This document shows, in pieces, positions 1 to 5,439 of a stretch of 5,439 bases of DNA. Numbering within the stretch: the stretch's first letter is position 1; every line of letters begins with the position of its first letter. This stretch comes from Saprospiraceae bacterium (lineage in GTDB: Bacteria; Bacteroidota; Bacteroidia; Chitinophagales; Saprospiraceae), in NCBI GenBank assembly GCA_020630355.1, contig JAHDBO010000147.1, positions 1 to 5,439 of the forward strand, in the 5' to 3' direction. Under the pieces are notes generated by a model. The model was not told the DNA's origin. It saw nothing but the letters and a program-made list of their open reading frames with translations, and searched no databases. The position numbers were made by a program, and so were the translations under genes.

Positions 1-328
1 AAACGTTCAACGTAACAGATAATGTTGATGGCACTTGTGTCTCGAACACTATCACTGTATTTGCTCCTGCTTCCTGTTCTAATACGGCACCTTGTTCAAT
101 ATCAATATCTGCTAGCCAAGCGGTTTGTAACGACAATGGTACGCCTAGTGACCCTAATGACGATACTTATACTTTCACTGTGACGGCTACGGGTAGCGGT
201 ACTGGTTCTAATTGGTTTGGTAACAATACGAGCGGTGCTTACAATACGCCTGTCACGATGGGGCCTTACCCTATCAGTGGTGGAAGCCAAACGTTCAACG
301 TAACAGATAATGTTGATGGCACTTGTGT
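1..328 (+). repeat. Tandem 288-bp (96-codon) repeat with a 40-bp identical core
   Basis: Bases 1-40 are identical to bases 289-328, an offset of 288 bp or exactly 96 codons. They encode TFNVTDNVDGTC in both copies, residues 1-12 and 97-108 of the partial protein. Just downstream the copies still match at protein level (VSNT[IV]TV, then AP, then a Cys) but differ at many bases. The window therefore holds the tail of one copy and all of the next, and more copies probably lie to the left. Sharp nucleotide identity inside a more diverged repeat suggests recent recombination or gene conversion. Confidence 0.85.
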
Positions 329-1646
329 TTCTAATACGGTTACCGTAGTAGCCCCATCTGCTTGTTCCGATCCATCTTCTTGCAATATGGCACTTTCTAT
401 AAATGGTAGCTATGTTTGTGAAAGAAATTCAGGTATCGCTAGTGTTTCAGCTTCCAACACAGTAGGTACAGTAAGCTACCAATGGAGTAATGGAGCAACA
501 ACAGCAAGTATTACAAATATAACCACAGGGTTTTATGCAGTAACGGTTACGGATGATGTTTGTAGTAAAGCTACAGCTGTATTTGTTACTCAACCTATCG
601 GGGGCTGTGTTGAAAACAATTGTAATTTCACAGCGAAACCATTTGCAAGTTACGAGTGTAGAACTTCAACTGGAACAGCTGGTGTTACTGCTGAAGCTAA
701 AGATTTGACTTATAACTGGAGCAATAAAGCCACAACTGCTAGTCAAACGGGGCTTGCTCCTGGCACTTATAGTGTAACAGTCACAAACAGTGCAGGATGT
801 AACGTCGTCTATACATTCAATATATCTGCTGAAACGAACGAAGTCTATGCGCAGATCATGGGTGAAAATACGACAACAGGATACGAAACAGAAACTTTTG
901 TTACACCAGAAGTGACGAATGCTATTTACGAATGGACAGTTGATGGCGGTGTAGGGGCTAGTTCCACTAGTTCTGTCGATGTCTATTGGACCTCCGTTGG
1001 AACCAAAAATATATGTGTCACAGTCCTAACTGACGATGGATGTAGTGCCACTAATTGCCATACGGTAGTTATCAATACACTTCCAGTAGAATTAACCAGA
1101 TTTACAGCGACACCGATTGAAGAAGCTGTTCAACTGAGATGGTCAACTGCTTCTGAACAAAACAATGATTACTTCAGCGTGGAACATAGTGCAGATGGTC
1201 AACTATTCAAAGTTATCGGTTTGGTTGAAGGGAATGGCTCAACGGTAGAAAATCAAGATTACGAGTTCATCCACAAGAATCCTCAATTTGGTTCTAACTT
1301 CTACAGACTGAAACAAGTGGATTTTGATGGTGCTTTCGAGTATTCTGATATACTCGTAGTAGATTTCAACCAAGAATTGAGACATCAATTAAAAGTATAC
1401 CCAAATCCAGTTTCAGGTAATGGAGCATTTACTATCAAAATAGATAGCAGGGAATACAAAGGAAATACTAAAGTGAGCGTTTTTGACATCTACGGTCAGA
1501 GACTTCATTTTGAAGTAATTGAAGTCTTCGAAGGAGCGAATAGTATCAAATTGAATGGGGAGCAGTTCCCATCAGGTATGCTATTTATTCAAGTTGAATT
1601 CGAAAATGGTAAAATGATTTCTGATAGAGTCATACGTCAGGAATAA
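1..1646 (+). CDS. T9SS-secreted multi-domain repeat protein (adhesin-like), 5'-truncated by the window edge
   Basis: The frame is open from the left edge (first full codon at base 3) to TAA at 1644-1646, giving 547 residues. A GTG at 180 is internal, since the same repeat family continues upstream of it, so the true start is outside the window. Domains, numbered from base 3: the end of one repeat (1-25); a full 96-residue repeat with a CNDNGTPSDPNDD motif (about 31-121); two SprB-like repeats, YQWSNGATT (about 127-201) and YNWSNKATT (about 207-279); a PKD/Ig-like domain (about 281-358); an LPVELTRF...NFYRLKQVDFDG module (360-460); and a type A T9SS sorting domain starting LKVYPNPVSG (463-547). 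In this family the C-terminal domain directs passage through the outer membrane and is usually removed on attachment to the surface. No catalytic domain is visible. An adhesin or gliding/matrix role is inferred from SprB-like repeats; the ligand is unknown. Confidence 0.9.
   Translation, partial: TFNVTDNVDGTCVSNTITVFAPASCSNTAPCSISISASQAVCNDNGTPSDPNDDTYTFTVTATGSGTGSNWFGNNTSGAYNTPVTMGPYPISGGSQTFNVTDNVDGTCVSNTVTVVAPSACSDPSSCNMALSINGSYVCERNSGIASVSASNTVGTVSYQWSNGATTASITNITTGFYAVTVTDDVCSKATAVFVTQPIGGCVENNCNFTAKPFASYECRTSTGTAGVTAEAKDLTYNWSNKATTASQTGLAPGTYSVTVTNSAGCNVVYTFNISAETNEVYAQIMGENTTTGYETETFVTPEVTNAIYEWTVDGGVGASSTSSVDVYWTSVGTKNICVTVLTDDGCSATNCHTVVINTLPVELTRFTATPIEEAVQLRWSTASEQNNDYFSVEHSADGQLFKVIGLVEGNGSTVENQDYEFIHKNPQFGSNFYRLKQVDFDGAFEYSDILVVDFNQELRHQLKVYPNPVSGNGAFTIKIDSREYKGNTKVSVFDIYGQRLHFEVIEVFEGANSIKLNGEQFPSGMLFIQVEFENGKMISDRVIRQE
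381..836 (+). repeat. Two SprB-like protein repeats, 78-codon period
   Basis: Two copies of a beta-sandwich type repeat encode the pattern Y-x-W-S-N-[GK]-A-T-T-A-S, then G-x-Y-[AS]-V-T-V-T. The Trp codons lie at 483 and 717, an offset of 234 bp (78 codons). Each copy also begins with a similar S-Y-x-C-[ER] segment. This pattern is typical of SprB repeats in secreted Bacteroidota surface proteins. Nucleotide identity between the two copies is low, so this is an old duplication, unlike the upstream 288-bp repeat. Confidence 0.75.
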
Positions 1647-1675
1647 AAACAATAGTTTGAAGTTCCCTTTGGGAT

Positions 1676-1713
1676 AAAAAAAACGCTCGAGCCTCGGTTC
1701 GAGCGTTTTTTTT
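1676..1713. terminator. Strong hairpin terminator, potentially bidirectional
   Basis: A perfect 15-bp stem: eight A plus CGCTCGA (1676-1690) pairs with TCGAGCG plus eight T (1699-1713) around an 8-nt loop. It starts 30 bp after the stop codon of the T9SS protein gene. The T-run on the + strand gives a classic intrinsic terminator, and the mirrored A-run gives the same on the - strand. It can therefore stop transcription from both convergent genes. Confidence 0.9.
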
Positions 1714-1730
1714 GTTCAAGTAAGTGCTAG

Positions 1731-1897
1731 GACAGAAATAACTTCCCGATTAGGATTTTGGCGAATAGCTTGAAAAACCTGCTTGCAAATTCTATGGCAA
1801 AGCCAAGCAGGCAGGTTCGATATCAGTCATTTTTCCTATGCTAAGGGCATCCCTTTTGGGCGCTATTGCACCAAAAATCGTTAAGTTATTTTTTGAC
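1731..1897. repeat. Imperfect palindromic element with internal hairpins (MITE-like or structured RNA)
   Basis: This non-coding stretch is framed by long imperfect inverted arms. AAATAACTT (1736-1744) pairs with AAGTTATTT (1883-1891). CGATT (1747-1751) pairs with 1876-1880. TTTGG (1757-1761) pairs with CCAAA (1871-1875). AATAGC (1764-1769) pairs with GCTATT (1862-1867). A 5-nt insertion in the left arm and two small mismatches interrupt the pairing. Inside the arms are two more hairpins: CCTGCTTG/CAAGCAGG (1778-1785 with 1804-1811) and AAGGG/CCCTT (1843-1847 with 1851-1855). The heptamer TTCAAGT occurs on both sides (1715-1721 and 1911-1917) and could be a target-site duplication, but it is not immediately next to the arms. 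No ORF of note is present. It could be a non-autonomous mobile element, a dispersed repeat or a structured RNA; sequence alone does not decide. Confidence 0.5.
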
Positions 1898-1926
1898 GGT
1901 TTCTAAGACATTCAAGTGAATGCCAA

Positions 1927-1975
1927 AATAAGGACTCAGAACAACGACTTATTTAGCCCGACGTCGTTCCTTATT
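1927..1975 (-). terminator. Possible terminator hairpin overlapping the araC-type gene's stop codon
   Basis: AATAAGG (1927-1933) pairs with CCTTATT (1969-1975), and AACGAC (1943-1948) pairs with GTCGTT (1963-1968). A 9-nt bulge (1934-1942) lies on one side and contains the TGA stop (1936-1938). On the - strand RNA the structure ends in CCTTATTTT, a weak U-rich tail. It may terminate or stabilise the regulator transcript. The bulge and poor tail keep confidence low. Confidence 0.35.
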
Positions 1976-2916
1976 TGTAAAGGTGTTTTTTTATAAAATC
2001 TTTTAAACACTCGATTGAATGCACTCTGGTCTTCATAGCCTATCTCGTAGGCTATCTCTTTTACAGTCTTGGTTTCAGATAACACCATATACTTAGCGAG
2101 ATGCATCCGCTCTTTTAAAATATATTGATGGGGAGTGATTTGATAGATCGACTTGAACAACCTCAAAAAATGATAAGGAGACAGTGCAGCATTTTCACTT
2201 ATCAAATCTAGGCTTAAAGGCTCTTTTAAATAAACATCTATATAATCTTTTGCCAAGCTCAACCGCTTCAACAATTCCTTGCGCACGGCAGGTTTTTTCA
2301 ATGGAATTAGTTCTGATTGCTTGATATAGTTCTGATGATTTTGAAAAATCAAGTGCATCAGTTCCAAATAAATTTCTTCATAATATAAATCACTGCACTC
2401 GCCAGAGGTAATCTGGCCTTTAAGTTTTAAAAACAATCTTGCTATTTGAGGTTCTTGAGCGTAGGTACTTTTTTCAAAAGAAATCCCTTCTTTAGTTTGA
2501 TGGAATGGGTTGTCTAACAAAGCGCTAGAATCATTTCCAAAAGCAAAAGCAGCCTTCTTGATATACTCTGGATGAAACGCTACAATTAAGGCTTCTACGG
2601 GTTTCTCTGCATGGATTTCACTATGCCATATTTCTCCCTCATTAATGATAAGATAATTGTCTTTTTTGACAATGCTCTCTTTTCTTCCTGTTTTATAATA
2701 TTGATAGCCATCTAGTACCATGCGGATAGATAACCTCGAAATATGCGTACCAGAATCTAACTCCGCCTGCTTGAAATAGAAAGCATTATTCTCCACCTTT
2801 CCAATATGGTCGCCTGCATTGGAACAGTAATTCTGTCCTTGTGAGGCTTGCGTCAACTGAGTACAATATGGGCAGAAATAAGCCATTCTGTGGGAATTAC
2901 TAAATATAGGGTGCAT
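1936..2916 (-). CDS. AraC-family transcriptional regulator
   Basis: 326 residues. The C-terminal part (about 213-318) is a double helix-turn-helix DNA-binding domain of the AraC/XylS type. The first helix pair includes LSLDLISENAALSPYHFLRLFK, quoted here in pieces: LSLDLISENAA then LSPYHFLRLFK. The second carries the family signature TVKEIAYEIGYEDQSAFNRV followed by FKRFYKKTP (about 282-312). Residues about 45-160 look like a cupin-type sensing domain (YLIINEGEIWHSEIH, then EALIVAFHPEY). The ligand cannot be read from the sequence. The first 40 residues are unusual, with C15-x2-C18, C31 and H37. The ATG at 2916 has no clear Shine-Dalgarno, normal for this phylum; ATG codon 11 and GTG codon 41 (2794-2796) are alternative starts. 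The gene diverges from the dehydrogenase gene across 247 bp, suggesting it regulates that gene and perhaps itself. Confidence 0.92.
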   Translation of the reverse strand: MHPIFSNSHRMAYFCPYCTQLTQASQGQNYCSNAGDHIGKVENNAFYFKQAELDSGTHISRLSIRMVLDGYQYYKTGRKESIVKKDNYLIINEGEIWHSEIHAEKPVEALIVAFHPEYIKKAAFAFGNDSSALLDNPFHQTKEGISFEKSTYAQEPQIARLFLKLKGQITSGECSDLYYEEIYLELMHLIFQNHQNYIKQSELIPLKKPAVRKELLKRLSLAKDYIDVYLKEPLSLDLISENAALSPYHFLRLFKSIYQITPHQYILKERMHLAKYMVLSETKTVKEIAYEIGYEDQSAFNRVFKRFYKKTPLQIRNDVGLNKSLF

Positions 2917-2980
2917 TTCAAAAATAGCAATTTTGGCATATAATAAAAATGTATTCCTACTTTAAATTAGCCAAAGAAGT

Positions 2981-3009
2981 TGATTTCATATCATAAACAT
3001 TTGAAATCA
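2981..3009. promoter_or_regulatory. Perfect 8-bp inverted repeat in divergent control region
   Basis: TGATTTCA (2981-2988) and TGAAATCA (3002-3009) are exact reverse complements separated by 13 bp. The site lies 65-93 bp upstream of the regulator's start. The geometry fits a dimer-binding operator, possibly for autoregulation. The AT-rich setting makes chance repeats more likely. Confidence 0.35.
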
Positions 3010-3016
3010 TCCAATA

Positions 3017-3033
3017 GATTTTATTCTAAAATC
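3017..3033. promoter_or_regulatory. Perfect 7-bp inverted repeat in divergent control region
   Basis: GATTTTA (3017-3023), centre TTC, TAAAATC (3027-3033). It sits directly beside the first copy of the AGATATTAG direct repeat, near the middle of the divergent intergenic region. It could be an operator or a small hairpin. No T-run follows it, so a terminator is unlikely. Confidence 0.35.
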
Positions 3034-3063
3034 AGATATTAGTAATTAGTCTTTAGATATTAG
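3034..3063. promoter_or_regulatory. Candidate AraC-type operator: 9-bp direct repeat at 21-bp spacing
   Basis: AGATATTAG occurs at 3034-3042 and again at 3055-3063, exactly 21 bp apart, or two helical turns. AraC-family dimers commonly bind two direct half-sites about two turns apart, so this suits the regulator encoded next door. A third, inverted copy matching 8 of 9 bases (CTAATATTT) is at 3123-3131, closer to the dehydrogenase start. The second direct copy ends 100 bp before that start. Binding by the neighbouring regulator is inferred. Confidence 0.5.
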
Positions 3064-3143
3064 ATTGAAAATCATTCTTTTATAGCCTAATGTTTTTACC
3101 AAAATCGAAAATAGAATAATGTCTAATATTTAAGCAACCGTCA

Positions 3144-3164
3144 ATGATTAAAATCACTCAGTGA
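3144..3164 (+). other. Six-codon leader ORF (MIKITQ) overlapping the dehydrogenase start
   Basis: ATG at 3144 opens a frame of six codons encoding MIKITQ and ends with TGA at 3162-3164. The TGA shares its last base with the ATG at 3164 of the dehydrogenase (TGATG). Such an overlap would allow translational coupling. The leader closely resembles the first residues of the downstream protein (MIKVIQ). Bases 3144-3163 match 3164-3183 at 14 of 20 positions, so it may be a short tandem duplication of the gene's own start. Expression is unproven. Confidence 0.35.
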
Positions 3165-4153
3165 TGATTAAAGTTATTCAAATTGGTTTGGGGCCATTGG
3201 GGCAAAAAATAGGAAGGTATCTAAACGAACGACAAGGAGTCAGAACCATTGCAGCAGTGGACAAATCGCCTGGTCTGATTGGTCGGGATTTTGGGGAAAT
3301 TTGTGGTTTAGACCGTAATGGGGTTCTCATACGAGAAAATATAGAAGCCGCCATTGTAGATGAACGTCCAGATGTTGCGATTCTATCAACGGTATCTGAC
3401 CTTAAAAGAATTACAGGTCAAATCGAAGAAATTGTATCCCACGGCATCCCTATTGTTTCTACATGTGAGGAGCTTAGTTATCCTTGGGATTGTGACGCCA
3501 TCCTTTCCAATAGAATTGACGAAGCTGCCCAAAAAGCAAATGTTGCTGTCGTAGGTACAGGTGTTAATCCTGGTTTTTTAATGGATGCCCTTCCTACATT
3601 TTTGACAGCAGTCTGCCAAGACGTACAGAAAGTAGAAGTCAATCGATTTCAAGATGCTCGATTTAGAAGAATCCCTTTTCAGAAAAAAATTGGAGCTGGA
3701 TTAGATTTGAATCAATTTGAGGCAAAAAAACAAGATGGCAGCTTGCGACATGTAGGTCTGACAGAATCCATGCAACTGATTGCCAGTAGAATGGGCTGGA
3801 ATCTAGATAAGGTAGAAGATATTATAGAACCAGTCGTTGCCGAACAGGACGTACAAACGGATAGTATACACATTTCAAAAGGTAAAGCGCTAGGCGTCAT
3901 GCAAACTGGCAATGCTTACGTTGATGGTAGTTTAAAAATCCAACTCAAATTTAAAGCTGCCGTTGGTTTACCAGAGTCTTATGATGAAGTCTGTATCAAA
4001 GGCACACCCAATATCAATTCAAAAATCCACCAAGGTGTAAATGGTGACATTGCTACCTGCGCCATAGTTATCAATACCATCCCTCAAATCTTAAGGTCAA
4101 GCCCTGGATTAAAAACGATGGCGGATATTCCATTGGTGGCATTTTTTTCATAG
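3164..4153 (+). CDS. NAD(P)-dependent dehydrogenase, 2,4-diaminopentanoate dehydrogenase / DapB-like family
   Basis: 329 residues from ATG 3164; a GTG at 3161 directly before it is the less likely start. The N-terminus is a Rossmann fold with the dinucleotide motif G8-L-G-P-L-G13 and an acidic D33 after the second strand. Family hallmarks follow: STCEELSYPW (99-108), VVGTGVNPGFLMDALP (129-144), RFRRIPFQKKIGAG (166-179) and HVGLTES (196-202). This pattern matches proteins often annotated as dihydrodipicolinate reductase that group with 2,4-diaminopentanoate dehydrogenase, an NAD(P)-dependent oxidative deaminase of the clostridial ornithine pathway. No other ornithine-degradation genes are in the window, so the substrate is uncertain; an amino-acid-like substrate is plausible. 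It is not likely to be the lysine-pathway DapB, which is shorter (about 240-270 residues). Expression is probably controlled by the divergent AraC-type regulator. The protein is predicted cytoplasmic, with no signal peptide. Confidence 0.85.
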   Translation: MIKVIQIGLGPLGQKIGRYLNERQGVRTIAAVDKSPGLIGRDFGEICGLDRNGVLIRENIEAAIVDERPDVAILSTVSDLKRITGQIEEIVSHGIPIVSTCEELSYPWDCDAILSNRIDEAAQKANVAVVGTGVNPGFLMDALPTFLTAVCQDVQKVEVNRFQDARFRRIPFQKKIGAGLDLNQFEAKKQDGSLRHVGLTESMQLIASRMGWNLDKVEDIIEPVVAEQDVQTDSIHISKGKALGVMQTGNAYVDGSLKIQLKFKAAVGLPESYDEVCIKGTPNINSKIHQGVNGDIATCAIVINTIPQILRSSPGLKTMADIPLVAFFS

Positions 4154-4226
4154 TGTTGCAAATTTTAATATAAATTACAGCATAATTAACATACCTTGCA
4201 TTTGTTCAACAATGTATTTTCTAAAA

Positions 4227-4246
4227 TATAGTTCCGTAAAACTATA
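4227..4246. other. 7-bp inverted repeat upstream of the peptidase gene
   Basis: TATAGTT (4227-4233) and AACTATA (4240-4246) are exact reverse complements around a 6-nt loop. The repeat lies 22 bp before the peptidase start and 73 bp after the dehydrogenase stop. No T-run follows, so it is a poor terminator. It could be an operator or a 5'-UTR hairpin, or chance in AT-rich DNA. The rest of 4154-4268 shows no clear promoter; I could not match the Bacteroidota TAnnTTTG element convincingly. Confidence 0.3.
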
Positions 4247-4268
4247 ATATTCAAGCAAATTCATCTAA

Positions 4269-5439
4269 ATGCCATTCCATAAAAAATCAAATGTTCTCTT
4301 TTTACTACTTATCGTATCGCTTTTAGGTAGTGCCTGTAGAAGTGTCAAAACAGTTGACTTTAAAACACCTGTTGACACGACAACAAAGACGATTGCCTAC
4401 CAAGAGAAAAAAACCTACCAACTTGATAAAGTAAGCGTTTTTGCAAGTAATGAGTTTGATGGGGCTAGGCTAAATGGTTTTGAGTTTTTAAATGACAGTA
4501 CCGCCATCGCTCTCATCGAGCCTGAAAATCAACCCATCAATCATAGTGCTTATTATGCTTTTAAGATTTGGTCTAAAACGGATAAACCTTTTTACGTTCA
4601 ACTGAAATATCCAGAAAATCACGAGCACAGGTATCCTCCCAAAATCAAAAAAGGAGCAAAGTGGTCTTTATTGGATGATGAGTTTGTAAAAAAAGAAGGG
4701 AAATCCGCCATTCTAAAACTAAACCTAAGCAAAGTACCTCTTACCGTGGCGGCTCAAGAAATCCAGTCTTCTACCCATGTTAAAAACTGGTACACACAAC
4801 TCGTAAAAGGAAAGGAGGATTTTGTGCGACTCTCCACTATTGGAAAGTCTATCCAAGGACGGGATATACCTGTTTTGGATATATACCGAGGGGAGAAAAA
4901 AAACAAGGATTTGGTTATCCTACTTACCCGTCAACACCCTCCAGAAGTCACAGGGTATTATGCCTATCAATACTTTATGGAAACCTTACTCAACGATGAA
5001 TTAACGGATGATTTTTTCAATAAATACAGAGTCCTCTCCTTCCCTATCGTCAATCCTGATGGTGTAGATTTGGGGCATTGGAGACATAATGCAGGCGGCA
5101 TAGATACCAATAGGGATTGGTCAAAATACAATCAAAAAGAAATCAAGCAGGTTGTTTCTTTTATCGAAAAACAACTCAAAAAAGATAAAACACGTATTGT
5201 ACTTGGTCTGGATTTCCACTCGACTTATCACGACGTTTTTTATACCAACAAAATTAGAAATAACACTACGATACCCAACTTTATAGATGATTGGTTCGCC
5301 GCTTTAGAGCGCAACATCGATGGCTACAAAGTCAATGAAAAGGCTGGTAACAGTACGAAGCCAGTATCTAAAGGTTGGTTTTTATATGGGCATAATGCCG
5401 TAGGAATTACTTATGAAATTGGGGATACCACACCGAAAA
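4269..5439 (+). CDS. M14-family zinc carboxypeptidase, putative lipoprotein, 3'-truncated by the window edge
   Basis: The frame is open from ATG 4269 to the right edge: 390 residues with no stop. The N-terminus is a lipoprotein-type signal peptide: basic MPFHKKS, hydrophobic VLFLLLIVSLL, then GSAC with Cys at 23. The Gly at -3 is allowed but not the commonest residue. Residues about 45-165 resemble the beta-rich domain that precedes the catalytic domain in cytosolic-carboxypeptidase-like M14 enzymes. The catalytic domain shows the zinc ligands H223-P-P-E226 and H317 (LDFHST), the substrate-binding R272 (GHWRHN) and N281-R282 (DTNRDW), NPDGVD (262-267), and the likely general-base Glu E383 (TYEIGD). 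All key residues are present, so the enzyme is probably active. It should be anchored in the envelope facing the periplasm or outside, trimming peptides from their C-termini. The gene follows the dehydrogenase by 115 bp. Its exact substrate is unknown. Confidence 0.88.
   Translation, partial: MPFHKKSNVLFLLLIVSLLGSACRSVKTVDFKTPVDTTTKTIAYQEKKTYQLDKVSVFASNEFDGARLNGFEFLNDSTAIALIEPENQPINHSAYYAFKIWSKTDKPFYVQLKYPENHEHRYPPKIKKGAKWSLLDDEFVKKEGKSAILKLNLSKVPLTVAAQEIQSSTHVKNWYTQLVKGKEDFVRLSTIGKSIQGRDIPVLDIYRGEKKNKDLVILLTRQHPPEVTGYYAYQYFMETLLNDELTDDFFNKYRVLSFPIVNPDGVDLGHWRHNAGGIDTNRDWSKYNQKEIKQVVSFIEKQLKKDKTRIVLGLDFHSTYHDVFYTNKIRNNTTIPNFIDDWFAALERNIDGYKVNEKAGNSTKPVSKGWFLYGHNAVGITYEIGDTTPK

Noticed and set aside
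180..182. GTG at 180 as the start of the T9SS protein
   Set aside because: The same frame stays open to the left edge and encodes the same repeat family, so the GTG is an internal Val codon.
102..290. 62-residue ORF on the - strand
   Set aside because: It lies antisense inside the repeat protein gene, has a low-complexity Arg/Thr/Ser-rich translation and no recognisable domain. It is a shadow of the real frame.
1909..1922. Palindrome CATTCAAGTGAATG as a terminator
   Set aside because: The stem is only 5-6 bp and no T-run follows on either strand.
3065..3093. Sigma70-like promoter TTGAAA-N17-TAATGT upstream of the dehydrogenase
   Set aside because: The spacing fits an E. coli-type promoter, but Bacteroidota use a different consensus and the region is AT-rich, so chance is likely. 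No convincing TAnnTTTG element was found either.
3144..3183. CRISPR or tandem repeat array
   Set aside because: Only two diverged 20-bp copies, without spacers.
3360..3554. 64-residue + strand ORF
   Set aside because: It sits wholly inside the dehydrogenase in another frame, with no domain signal.
3712..3912. 66-residue - strand ORF
   Set aside because: It is antisense to the dehydrogenase, whose conserved motifs explain this stretch.
4822..5004. 60-residue + strand ORF
   Set aside because: It overlaps the M14 peptidase catalytic domain in another frame; the peptidase frame carries the HPPE zinc motif there.

Overview
The window looks like chromosomal DNA from a member of the Bacteroidota, probably a Saprospiria- or Cytophagales-like lineage. 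The main evidence is the first gene, which ends in a type IX secretion system (T9SS) sorting domain preceded by the LPVELT...NFYRLKQVD module common in that phylum. AT-rich intergenic DNA and starts without clear Shine-Dalgarno sequences agree with this. The genus cannot be fixed from the sequence.

Layout. (1) Bases 1-1646, + strand: the 3' part of a large secreted, multi-domain repeat protein (adhesin-like). Its real start lies to the left of the window. (2) Bases 1647-1935: a strong hairpin terminator, then a roughly 165-bp imperfect palindrome with internal hairpins that resembles a MITE or a structured RNA element. (3) Bases 1936-2916, - strand: an AraC-family regulator, convergent with the adhesin gene, with an unusual Cys-containing N-terminus. 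(4) Bases 2917-3163: an AT-rich divergent control region with two perfect inverted repeats, a 9-bp direct repeat spaced 21 bp apart, and a six-codon leader ORF that overlaps the next start codon. (5) Bases 3164-4153, + strand: an NAD(P)-dependent dehydrogenase of the 2,4-diaminopentanoate dehydrogenase / DapB-like family. (6) Bases 4269-5439, + strand: the 5' part of an M14-family zinc carboxypeptidase with a lipoprotein-type signal peptide, open at the right edge.

How the genes relate. The AraC-type gene and the dehydrogenase diverge from a shared control region, so the regulator probably controls the dehydrogenase, possibly in response to its substrate (inference). The peptidase follows on the same strand after 115 bp and may or may not be co-transcribed. 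The T9SS protein looks independent: it is closed off by its own terminator. I see no complete new multi-gene system. The most noteworthy signals are the palindromic element, the organised divergent promoter region, the overlapping leader ORF and the Cys-rich N-terminus of the regulator.
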